64,000 bases of DNA. Origin: Ascidia mentula. Taxonomy: Eukaryota > Chordata > Ascidiacea > Phlebobranchia > Ascidiidae. A program made the translations under genes and the position numbers. Shown here piece by piece: positions 1 through 12,700 of this stretch; within the stretch, counting starts at the first letter, position 1; every line of letters begins with the position of its first letter. The notes under the pieces were generated by a model. It had not been told where the DNA came from, searched no databases, and saw nothing but the letters and a program-made list of their open reading frames with translations. The DNA is taken from the NCBI GenBank assembly GCA_947561715.1, contig OX387203.1:7688001-7752000 (forward strand). Direction: 5' to 3'.

Positions 1-787
1 GGCAAAAATGCTGCATAGCAATCGAAACGTTGATACTTAGAATTTTTCGCCAGAAGAGCGGTCTTTCAGTAATAAATATGCCTGGCATCGTCAGTGAATT
101 ATGTGTGGTATATTGCAATGTATATATAAAGAATTATTCCTTCAAAGCGTACTTGCTTTCTTTGAGAATTTTTTCTGTTGACAGTGGTTGGTTGCTCCGT
201 TATTGGGTAACAGCGATAACATTCGCGCCAAGATCACAATGAACATCAAAAGGAAAGCGTTTGCTCCAATGGAAAGCAACGATCGTATCACACAAAGTAA
301 ATTTACCTGCCATTTTGTGTTGTTTGTCGTACCTGACATTGGGGTGAATATTAAAAAGCATACCGCACGAATATACTGTCTTAAAACGAACAGAGCAGCC
401 CCAAACTGCCATGAAAAATGCCTATGGAGTCATACCAGACAGGCATGAATTATGAAAGGTTAAATTGCAAAAATTTTGTCCTTTTGAAAAAAATTAGTTT
501 TATTCGTAAGTGTGTCATATATTTTGACTCAGAAGTAATGCCATGCTTACGCATAGCAAGGCGGGATCGCCCCACTGCGCAGGCCCTTTGTATTTGGCGA
601 TCACAGCTCTAATATTCTGATCATAAGGTTCACAGGCTTCGCAGCCAAGCTGGATCAGCCACTTTTCCCGACAAGTCGGAGCGAGATCTGAAAAATCAAG
701 GGCCTGCGCAGTGGGGCGATCCCGCCCAAGAAAATCAAGAATATTTTGACTCCTACTTATCACATATAATCGTACTGTTATTTTCAG
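1..787 (+). other. LLTP intron or upstream part, with a MITE-like insertion
   Basis: No exon is recognisable before the TTTTCAG acceptor at 781-787. The only structured piece is the inverted-repeat element at 560-726. The short ORFs here have no signal of being coding and are probably chance. Since the first exon seen begins in the middle of the protein, this stretch is most likely intron. Confidence 0.6.
560..726. mobile_element. MITE-like element with 29-bp perfect terminal inverted repeats (copy 1)
   Basis: Bases 560-588 (starting GGCGGGATCGCCCC) are an exact inverted copy of 698-726. The 109-bp interior contains GATCACAGCT, GGATCAGCCAC and CCCGACAAGTCGGAGC. The same interior order is found at 16441-16562, so it is a repeat family and not a lone hairpin. 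The 12-mer ATATTTTGACTC occurs at 519-530 and again at 741-752, flanking the element at a distance; it may be a target-site duplication of a slightly larger insertion. There is no coding capacity, so movement would need help in trans. Confidence 0.75.
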
Positions 788-3714
788 CCGAACGAGCCCA
801 AATCAAAAATGCCTACACCAAACATTCGGTCATTTACGAGGAGCAATGGAAGGAGGTCATCGAAGGTCAGTTCGTTGCCTTTGACCCTGAATCGGTCATG
901 CGCGACCTGATACTGACCCCGAATGACCCTTACGCGGCTGCAAAATTCGCCAAAATCGCCAGGTACCTTCCGACACTGAGCAGTGCCGAAATTCAAACCC
1001 TGTGGAGCAAGTTGTCGCGAACTTACAGTGGAGAGCAAATGGAAAGTTTGACGTAAGAACAAATATTTGACAAATATATGTTGATATAGCCAAGCGAATT
1101 ATGTTTTTTATCTGCTTTGAAGTTCCCTCATTTTTAAGCCAAGTAATTTTGAAAGCGATAATAGTGCGTGGGCAATTGTTCTAAATTTGTGGCATAACCC
1201 GAACAACATATCTCCATAATTCAGAGAAACATACACGCACATATTCGCTTATAAATGTACATAAATAATTAAAATTTCTGGTCATCGAATGACATAATGT
1301 TAATGATACCAAACGTAACAGCTAATCTTTGTATTTTACAGATCGCTTTGGGTGCAAATTTTATACCGTTGTAGCTCCCTGGCTCTTCGCTGCCACCTAC
1401 CGACTTGTCGCGAAGCACTAGCATGTCAGGCGGGACTGCAAAATTTCGTTTCATCCAATAGCATGGCTAGTTGGACGCCGCAAATTGAAAGCGGTGTTAT
1501 GAAGGCAGTGGCTGAGTTTGAAAACCCAAGTGCTGAAGTTGTAGCCCTTGCATACGTAAGTTGGATACATTTGCTAGATGTTAATGCAGAGAAATATAAC
1601 CAAAAAAAATATGAGTAAAAAATGTGAATAAAATAAATGTGAATTTGTCAGGCCACCAAAAGCTTACATATAGACAAAATAGGAAAAATGGAGGGAAAAA
1701 TAAAGTTTTATAACGTTAAACAACCGTAACCCAAACAGTATCGTTAAATTATTGGGAATTGCTCTTCTGACACTTGAGTTTATAAAATGTTTATTGAAAC
1801 CGACGTTTCGTCTACCATCCGGCGAGACTTCCTCAGGGTAATGTCACACAATAATGCATCAAGCGCATGAACACTAAAAACGCAAGAAAAACGTAAGAAA
1901 AACGTAAGAAAAAGGGGAAATGGATAACATTGGCACTGTTTGTATCGTCACGTGGCCAGGTGTGTAACGGGGCGTAACACTTACAACAATTTGTTGTAAA
2001 CCACTGGAAAGTACACACATCGCTCTTTGTCATTCACGCAATGGTTGTTCTTATGAATGTGGAGTGATTCCAGGAATAGTATCGTTCAATATTCGCCAAC
2101 TCAAACTAACCAAAAATCAACTAGCAATAGTACTAATTCCGAGCAAATGTGGTCATTTTGTTCAACATATTCCTTGTTAATGTGTTCTATCCTAACGTTT
2201 GCCACATTTTTCAGAACATTGCTTCCCAAAGAACATCCCCTCTTTCAGTACTGACCCTCGGAAAAGTATTGGTTCGTCACGTAAAAGCTCATCGGGTTGA
2301 AACACTCGATAGTTCGGTGATACAGGCCATAAACTTCCTTCAAACCCTTCTTAACTCGGATTGCTCGATCTCAAGCTCCTACAACGGTATGTGATAGCGG
2401 CTGATATGCATATTGACTGGGCCGTGTCAAGGCTTAGAGAGTTGTACTCGTTTTCCATTTGATTGTTTGCTACGCAGCCCAAACTTTTGACAATGCATCT
2501 ACACAGTATAATAATTGACTGTTGGTACGAGAGACATATTCTGTGCAGAATTCTAATCTGTAGTGTGTGATTTTAAGGCGAGGATCACAATTGTTTGTAG
2601 CAAAGATTAAATGTAAAAATGTAAATGAGTTCCGCGGTTACCATATACTGCAATACTTTTTAAGAACCGAATTTTAATTTATTCTCGTCACCATTTGATT
2701 AAAGTAAATATTTTTAGAACACGAAGTACTAATGATTGCTGCGACGAAGGCCCTCAATTCACTTCCCTCATCTGCTCAACTCAACCCTGTGTTTTTTGTC
2801 AACTGCGCATATAACGTCAATGCACCAAAGCCCGTTGCGCTGGAGGCTGTGAGAGCTTTCAAGAAACTTACTCTAACACCGGCAGTAAGTAACAATTTCT
2901 TGTTTAATATAGGCCTTGATGTACATATGGTCATTGTCCCTCGCAATGATCTTTCTTAAATATAAATGAACAATAGGGTTGTATGTAATACAACTGTGCC
3001 GGCCACCCTGTTAGTATTTATTTGGTGTGCTTGGGTAAAGGTATATCTAAAATCGTCACATTTGTTCCGTTTTTAACTTGCCCATGAAGGAAAGAACCAC
3101 ACAATGTAACTAAAATACAGACAGCGGCTGGTTTATGTGTAGTAAACTGCAGGTAGGCGTTTGCATGTAATGCTTCCGTAGAAGCTCGCCTATAAGCTTC
3201 ATTTGACTAATATGGTTTTCTATGAGACTTAACATTTGTTGACCGAAAATTTGTAAACACTCAGATGAGAGCCAAAGTGATGACGATCTTTGCTGACAAC
3301 AGTCGCCCCATCGAAGTCCGACTTTCTTGTTACGTTTATTTGATCAATAACCAACCAACAATGGGCGAATTCGGACGAATCTCCGACATCGGTAACTTAT
3401 GTCAATTGCCCAATGTGTTTTCCCCCGTTATATTGTCTTGAAATATTGCCAACATTAAAATATTGTTAATTGGTAGTTTAATTAAATCAAGTAGTTTATA
3501 TAAGTGTTCATAAGGAATTGAAACGTCAAAACCGGATTTGTTTTTCAATATTCGTAATTTCAACAACAACACGGGTAAAGGTGTATTTAAAGTTTCAAAA
3601 CAATGCGTATTTCACGTTGTGTTCAACCCCTGCTTTGTGCAGTCGCCTTGGATGAAACACCGAAAGCCGTGAAGTACTACGTAAAACAACACATCAAGAC
3701 CCAAATCCAATACC
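788..3714 (+). CDS. LLTP exons 1-6: lipovitellin-type alpha-helical superhelix (Vitellogenin_N, C-terminal half)
   Basis: These six exons encode about 340 residues of paired helices. Exon 1 contains FAKIARYLPTLSSAEIQTLW, which fits the family pattern F..L...LR.LS...L..LW that opens the superhelix. Exon 3 contains RTSPLSVLTLGKVLVRHVK, matching the conserved SPLL...L..GSLV helix. Exon 6 contains AVKYYVKQHIKTQ, the counterpart of the V.SFV.SHI helix near the domain end. In known structures this arch encloses the lipid cavity. The exon 6 donor is uncertain: ending at 3714 (GTGGCA donor) keeps the frame into exon 7, whereas the better-looking GTAGGG donor at 3746 would break it. Introns hold the MITE copy upstream and a short retroelement fossil at 1796-1838. 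Confidence 0.75.
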
Positions 3715-6700
3715 GTGGCACAAGGTTCTGCATGCTTAGCAGGAGGTAGGGCCACGTTAAGCACCCATAAAAGTAATTTAGGATTACCTTGTTTAAACTT
3801 ACACGAGTAAAATCGTCAATACAAAAGAGCGATGGTTATTGTCCGTTGTATGATTTGTCCAAATTATTTGTTTGGTTTGTTGTGATGCACATGACCATAA
3901 TATTAAAATGATGGGAATGTTGTGGAGAATGTGAAGAGTGTGATACAAATTTTATTTGCTTAACTGGTTTTCAGTGAATGTAAAAAAAATGGTGGAAAAA
4001 CTTGATGGGCCTGATACAAATTCACTATTTTATGTGTTTGAACACACGTCACAAAACACAACCTTTTCCTATGGTTTAACCTTGCCCAAAACAAGTTACA
4101 ACCCTATGTACAGCTTTGCCGACAACATCTTGACGTCGCTGAGAAGAAACAACTGGGTTGAGGTGGATCTTCATAATCAGGTTAAAACAGTCACGGAGAA
4201 GGAATACAACTACGCACGTCCAATCTACGTCCCGTATTTGCGACGAGAAATTAATTTCTTTGTAAAATCCAGCATCATCATGCCACTAGACAGCATTATT
4301 CCTCTGCTGGCCAATGTCGGTATTAGCGGAGAGGTGAGTCCTTTTTTGATTTAAATCACAATGCCATCTAAATATGTTTGGTACTATTATTATATTACTC
4401 AATACAGAAAATGGTTTTCGCAATCAAGCCATCACTGAGCTGATAAATTTCATATTGTAAACGTATTGATTACGTGGCCTTCAACTGTGTTGTTAACATA
4501 CGAACGTGCTTCTGTAATACTATGTTGACTAAGTTCATTGTACGGCCAAGTTAACATAGAAAGGTTGAACGATGTCAGAATATCTAAAACGCTTTTATTT
4601 TGCTGCCATTTTCATTTAATTAAGCTTTGCATTTTTCTTTTTTGGAGACATTTGAAGGTAAAAAATTTTGCTCTTCAGATTGAGGGTAAAAATCTCACAC
4701 TCTTGGAGTTGACATTGGACTTGAACAAGATGATCTCACTTCTTCGTCCTCTCATGGGAAGTGGAGGACTCTTCCAGGAACCGCGTCTTGAAGAGCTGCT
4801 CAACCTACCTCTGTCTCAACTCCTGGCAAGCGCTACGAACGAGATGCCGCCCCTCACAGAAGGCGAACTACGTAGTCTTGCCCAAATCCAGGACGAGGTA
4901 ATTACTCGTCATATCATACACAACAAAGATAATCAATATATTTGGGGGACTCTTAATATCTGCCCCCGATCCACAATGCAGTTACCATACTGGTAGAGAC
5001 ACAGTTCCTGACCGCTTTTTTGCAGGCATTCGTCGCTTACGACATGCTGAAAATGCAAGACAGCTGGCCGATCTACATTAGACTTCTCAACTCCGAAATT
5101 GATCTAAACAACCTTTTCAAGATGCCATGGTTAAGAGGATTGAACCTTAACATTTTATGGAAAGTAAGTAAATGCTTCTGCACATTGTGATTAGTAATAT
5201 TTAGTTTCAAAGCCTTCCTGAACAAAAAGTAATTTTTATTGTCAAATCACCAGTCTTTATTTCACGTCAACAATTTATTCACAAAATACCTCCTAAACAA
5301 TGCAAGCGTAAAGAAAGGCGCTGAATACTTTTTATGCATGTTATGTAAACTAAATATTTTTACTTTATTAAATTTAACTGATACGAGAAGAATACCTTGT
5401 AAGCAAACCTTTGTTTACGGCAGCTTTCGCAAGAGTTTGAGAGTGGCAAAACTTTCAACGGTCTTGAGGCAGATGAACCAATAAGAATACACACTGCCTC
5501 GCCTACTTCAATCGGTTTGCCCCACGTCCAACATATCAACTTGGCATATTACTACAACTTGCAATCAACACTGACAGCTCAGATCCGAAACATTTTCCTT
5601 TATCGAAGAGGGACAATTTCTGCCATGGCCAAACCCGTGTAAGTACCCTTCATCCGGATTCGTTGGTAAACTGAAGAAATGCTTCTCGGAAATTTAACGA
5701 CTCAGAGGCGAAGATAGGGTTTATAAACGATTTTATTGATTTAGTTTTTAAACTTCTAAAATCTGTAGCACCTTGGTGCAAAACCGAAGGTCTATAATAA
5801 TGTTCGCCTGTACTATCGTCTGTTTGAATTAACGTAATATAACGCTATGGAGTATAAGGTTGTGATCCGTGTAACAGGATGTAATTTCACCCAAGTACTG
5901 TATAACAGATAAAAATTTGCGTTGTCGGACTCTTTTCTATTAGCAATGCAGCCAATAAAGACGTACTTTTATCAACAATCCTTGCAAGACAAACGACTTG
6001 GGGTTTTGTATAAAAGTTGCCGATCCAGAAAAACTAAACAGTTGTTTAACTGTTTTACAGACTGAGATCCAGCGTGGAATGGAGTCACACGATTCAGCTG
6101 CCAGGTGGCGCTACATGTGGCGCAGGGTACTTGGTCAACGTTGGCCATAAAAGCGACATCAGCGTGAGCATGAATGTGGAACCGTATGAAGTGACCATGA
6201 ACTTTGCCCCCCTGCCAGAAATAACTGAACTTATCACTCTCACGTAAGAACATGTGTAACCTTTTACAGAAGGGTTCTTCCTTCACCTTCCCATCTAGTG
6301 CAAATATCCTTTTTATAAAAGCAATATCGATCTAAGGGTAACCGTATTTGTTTCCAAGCAACTAATGCTGTCATTGTTTTTGTTGCCACACCCAACGGAG
6401 CATCACACGAGACTTGGTCCTAACAATGCGAAAAATATGTAACAATATCACGACAATATTTGTCTTGATCGCATTAAATCTATTAGTAATGATATTTTAT
6501 ATGTGCTTCATTTAATTTTTGTCTAACTTATATAACGGTACTTATTCAAACGTTTAGAACCAACAACTTGGCTGTTGTAAACGGATTGTTAAAGGTGATT
6601 CCCCGGCCTGCGGAATGCGCTAAAACGTGTCTCGAAAGCAATTGCAACAGGGGAACCCACCTTCACTACAAGGTAAACTATTTGAAAAGTTAAAGCAGCA

Positions 6701-9700
6701 GCCCCAAAATCGTCTGTTTGATGTTAAGCATAAATCAATACAGGTTGTAGCGTTCTTTAGTTATTTCTAACTATCCATGGTCAAAAATCAATTACGGAAA
6801 TTTCATTGTCTATGCACAGAACTGTTTCAATCACCCAGTCGACATTGGTCTCTACTTGAGAAGCGACGAAAGATTCCATTATCAACTAAAGGTTAACACG
6901 GGCGAACTCATCTCTATCATCAACAACGAAAATGTGGAGGGCAAAGGTATCGAAGTATCGGTAAGAAACCTGTTTTACAATGCAATTTAATAAAGCCTCT
7001 ATGCTTGCAGTAATGCCCCAACTCACAAAATACATTCGCAAGCATAAAGAATGAAACATCTCGCAGTGTTTTGCCCCTGCAAACGTGATCTGACAATCGG
7101 TGTCAACGAGTCCTTCTTTATTTTGTGCCCCTGAATGTATGTGTGGTTTACTGCGGAATCAATACCTGAAGTCTCGCTGAATCGCGGACGAAACGTCGTA
7201 ACAATACAGCACGTTAATTTTATGCCAAAAGAGCAGTACATTTTAAATAAAGAATGATACTATGTAAACTAAATATGTTTGCAACCAGCAATCGTGTTTT
7301 TGCATGAAATAAATAGGTATATCTGCAAGCGCGGAGATTCGTCGCAATTGTAATTATATTTACTGACATGGAGAAGCATACATAGTAAGGCAAATGAAAC
7401 TTACGTTTTTAAAATATACATTTTTATTGAAGCTTGGAAGAAGAGCCAGCGCTACGGACACAAACATCGCCAACCAATGGAAAATCGGCTGTAAATACTT
7501 CCCAACTCTTTCCCAACTCCGTTGGGAGTACACCTACCAGGACCAGCAACCGTGGGTGGTGATACTCAAGTCTGCATTGCAACGCATTGATGTCGAAGAC
7601 GAACAGAGTCCAATGGACTACTACCAAGCCGCCTTTAAGTGGGTCAGACCTGACGGAACGAACGCTTACAACAACGAATTGAAAATTTCCCGCCAGGCGA
7701 ACCCGGAGAGTGCTTTCTACGAGCTTATGAGCTACTTTTCCCACGTAAGTAACAAAATACGGAAATCTTCTGTACGGGATAATTTGAATGTAAAATTAAA
7801 TAATTATAATTTCTTTAAAATGTCAAACAAATGGTATACTTAACCCAGCTAGGTAAAATAAGTTTTAAATCTGGGGTAGGCAAACATTCTCAACAATTTA
7901 TGAATAAACTAACTTATTTATAAAAAATAACGTTTGTAAGTTGTCACCAAATTGCAAATAAAGCTTGCACAAATCTTCTTTAGTATAAATTGTGTTCTTT
8001 AGAAGCACTTATGTTAACATTTGACTTACTAGAAATAAAGATCAAACGGGCCAGGTATTTGCCCGTATCTGCTCTAAATATAGAGTCGTGGTCTATACGC
8101 TAGAAACCATATGTAAAGTTAGCATGGCTTGCCAGCTAATGTTTTCATTTCTTCAGCATTCCAGCGAAGCACCCACCTACACTGTGGATGGTAAATTCCA
8201 GTTACCAGTCCTGGGACACTACATGGCCAAAGGCCTGGTCAAAAGCGAAGATACCAACCTTGCAAGTTACACAGCTCGTGTCGTGGTAAGCTTTGTATGA
8301 TCAATTGAACTGTTTTTGTTAACCGTATGTTATAATCAGAGTAACAACGAGATATTTGCTGTATCTTTTAAACAACTCGATTACTTTTGAACAAAATTAA
8401 TCCATTTGCATTTTTTTATTTAGTTAAGGAAGGGCACCGTTAAGCAACCAGGACCAACAATCGGTCATTTCAGCATACAAACTAACCCTGTGACGGACGG
8501 AGCCATGACAGGGTTTCTCACCGTGGCCAAGGTCGAAGAAATGGCCATGCCAATGGTTCCGTTCACTGAGATCATCATGCGCCTCAGGAGCATCAACGAC
8601 ACCACTGGAAATTGCCGTAACATTGTTCATTTGGAAGGAATGAGACGCGACGGTCGACCCACGTCTTTTGTTAACCTACGATATGATCTTACCGAGACCA
8701 CGCCCACCAACAGAGCGATCCAAGCCACCCTTACATGTAACACATGGCAGACCCAAATGGACTTCATGACGCCCAATACCACTGCTATTACGATGACCAC
8801 CAGAGCCTTGTTACCAGCAAAGGACATTCCCAACACTTTGATGGACTCCAACCAACAAAACGAGGTCAGAATCGGCGAGTACGATATCGCGTATAACCCA
8901 ACTTGTATAACGTGGGACCTCGTTGCTATGGAAACAACTGACGGTGCAACTTCACTAAAAATGGATTGGACTACAACGCCCTCGAAGAGTCCTGTATTTA
9001 AGTGGGCGATCCCTGAGCAAATATCTTACTACACTCACATGACTTGGATGCCGAACGTGTGCAATCAATGTCATAACTTGAATATTAAGCTACCGTACCT
9101 CAGCATGACCAGTCGGTATTTGAGAAACAGCTGGTTGGATGTCGAATGGAGGACTGGCGTTGACGTGCATAAGAATATGCTTTCCTACCTATATTTACCA
9201 CATTACGTCCATGTCTTGTTGAATCGCTACTATACCAATGACAGGTTAACCTTCGGTTTTGCGGAGAGTATAAAGCAAACCACTACAGATCACGACGTTT
9301 CGGCCTCATTGATGTATTACTTCAGTGAAAGACGGTTTAACGCCAATGCATGGTTGAATGCCTCAGGCGATTGGTTCGACGATTACCATTTTGTCTGTAA
9401 CATGTCTTGCTCTCGATGCGTTCCTCTGCTTGAAACTGTTTTCAAAACCGACCTCAGCATCAAAGGACATAGTATGTCGCCATCTGAACTAGCCGAGTTT
9501 GCTCCCAAAGACCGTGGTTACAATCTGAATATAGAATTTGTTCACAATCATCCCGAAGTGGCTGCAATCGCCACAAGCTGGAAATACGAAATTATCAGAA
9601 ACAAAGATCTCAAACGCCTCCGAACCAGTTTTAACTTCAGATATGAAAATCTCTACCAGTCGATGTATTCATTCTTATCCAATAACGTGTTGGAACTGCC

Positions 9701-12700
9701 GTTGGCGCTTAACATCACGATAAAGCCTGATGCCCCAAGTAGTACATCAGCACACGATGTTTCGATGAGCTTCGGGCCAAGATCATTGTGGCAGGGAACA
9801 ATACATCACGGACCTGTTGTTGCGGCAAGGTTTCCTACAGTCTGTACAGGCCGGAAAACTTGCATGTACTCAAATGTCTCAATGTCACAGGTTGGAATTT
9901 AGAATATTTTTTTTCTATGTAGGTTTCAACATGTGCAATCTGTGTTATACTAATGCATTGACAACATTTTTAAAGATCACTTTAAATGAACTTTACCAGG
10001 AAATACTACTACAACATTCTTAACTATACACGAGTTACGACCCGTTTTAATATATTGAATCCAAAAGTACGGCATTTGGTCCCTAATATACTTTGTTAAA
10101 TTATTAGATCACAAATTGTCCCGACTTCAGCGTATTCTTTGCTGGGAAGGAAGCAGCAAACGTTTATTCTCGAACCAGATGCTCCACCCTCGGTATGGAC
10201 ACGGTCTGGTCAGGAGCTGCATCAAGAACTAGCATCAAGATCGACGGGAGGCACGACCCAACCATGATGATTGATCACCTCGATGTTATCTTGGAACAAA
10301 CGAGAAGCCGCAAGCTCCTTGAATTGACAAGCGAGCTTTCAAGGCCAATCATGTTTATCCCCGTGAAAACGAAAGTGCGAGTCTTGGTGGACCGACCACG
10401 AGTTGAGGCCCTACTGAACACAGGTACGTGGAGGGTCGAAGCACGCTACTCTGAGAATGAGGAATTCATGTGGAGTGTCGCTACTAACGGAGTGCCAGTT
10501 GAACTCGACTGTGTGTACAGAGCTACAGTGGTGGCTGACAGTATGTCGATAGCTATTCCAAGATGTGCTTTTAGGTTCCGTCCACTTACTTCTAACGCCA
10601 TCTACAACACCACGGTAGTTGGAAGTGTTTCATCTGCATCTCGATGGAACCTTAACATCAACATGCTAGCCGACAACCAACCTCTAATAAAGGTTCAAGC
10701 TGCTCTAGCCGGAAACACACTAAGCACGAAGGCTTTATGTGGCGAAGGTGTCGATTCTCCTTGCAACATTACCGCAACTTTCACCCCTTCGTCATTCGCT
10801 TTTAACGCGAGACTGTATGAAAACAACCTGAATTGCGCTTGGATGGAAAACAACCTTTTGTTAAACGTCGCCACTCCAACTTTAACCTTTAAAACCACGT
10901 TGCAATTGACCCCGACCGTTCGCGTTGTATTGAACTTCAATTCCCCGACGATCTTCTCAAACTCCATTGTCTGGGACAACGGTTTGCAGTCCATGAATCT
11001 GGAAGGTCGTTCTGTTAGAATTCCCGGCTTTGCTGTTCCTTGCTCGTGGCGATGCATGTATCAAACCACACCAGCCATGCCTACCCACTGGGACATGATG
11101 GTCAGCTTTGGCGTAGAAGCTACCTATAGGTACAAATACTTTAAAGGTAGCAACAACCCAGTTCTTCCATTCCACATTCCATCGATATCAACTTCAAGCC
11201 AACTTCATCTGTTGAAGTTTGAGTACAGGACGTCCAACAGCCTTGCTTTCTTTGATAACCTAAACGTGTATACTGAGGATTGGGGACGATTGCTCACAAC
11301 TACCTGGAACACGACCATCAACGTTTGGCCATTTGTGAAGGAAAGTACGTGGAGAAGTATGGTTTCAACCGCCTGGCCTCTCTATTCCTGCTCAACGTGC
11401 ATGGGACCCATCGCCATCTACGCCAAATACGACGCAAGTAAATCTACTGAGGAACAATTCAACGCCACAGTTTTGTTGGTAGATACAGCAGACATCATCA
11501 TGAACTACACGACGCGCATGCGTAACAGCGAAAGTTTGCTTTACCTTAAAGGCAGTACGAACATCCGGCTTGGAAGGCTTGAGGCGGAGAGCAGACCTGC
11601 ATGGCTCATTGTAAAGCACATCGACATTGCTCAGTCCAGCTACAAGGTTGATATTACTATACAGAGCAGCGGTTTAGACGAGAACATCTTGCTTGAAACA
11701 AAGAACAACTACCGAGTGTCCACTTCTCTTAGCTCGAAAATGCAGCTCCGCAGTCCTTATGCATCCCTACGTTATCTGATTGAAGTTGACTCGACAAGGG
11801 CGTTGATCACCTGCAGGTAAATGCAACTAACGCACAGTTGTTACCTACTTGTCAAAATATCTCTGTTTTCACGCATTTATAAACCTGATTTGTTAAAATC
11901 GCGCAAAAAACTTTTTATTACAAAATAACTTGTTACAGTTTAACCAAGACTTTTTAAAAAGAACGTTGTTTTTACCACATATTCTTAAACAGTATTTTTG
12001 TTCTTTTCAGTTACCCTGATACACGCGACGCCTTATTGCTACTCGATGTGGATGTCAACCAAGACAGAATACAGGTCCGCGATGCCAGAATCACATTAGG
12101 CATGCACCAGTGGCAGCTTAGCGGCATGACAGCAAGTCTCGTACGCAACATCGACCAGAATATAGTCGGTTTCTCCTTGCAAAACCTTAGATTCTCGCGT
12201 ACATGCAAGTGCAGCGCCGAGGCCCCTTGTCCGTGCGAGTTCACAGTAATAGGAAATGCACGTGTCGAGCTGGGCGGCGAATGGAACATTCACATCCGGG
12301 ACACTTTGGGCAAGATGATCAACGTGAGGTTTGTCCTTACACCGAGCGACCCGATTAGCTTGGAAACCCTGGTCCATTTGAATCTACCTGTTGTTCTCTT
12401 GGACATGACCTTCACCGGACAGTACTCACAAGCCTTAGTAAATGACAACATGACAATGTCTATGACACTCCGCAACCCCATGACTGGCAAAATGGTTCCT
12501 GTGGTTAAATCGTGGTATCGTTCAAGTATGGCTGTAGATGCCAATACCAACATGATGAAAGGGTACATGTACTCCACCACCCACTATTGGAATTTGCTTT
12601 CTCCTGGTAAGCCCATATCCAGCAGTTTCAATTTAACTTTCGGACCGAACGCAGAATTAGTGGGAAGAGAAGTCTATGCAGCGGTAATTATAGGCGAGTG

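Noticed and set aside
142-412. Overlapping open frames at the left end of the window
   Set aside because: Several overlapping 65-86 codon frames on both strands without motif or splice context; expected by chance in intron DNA.
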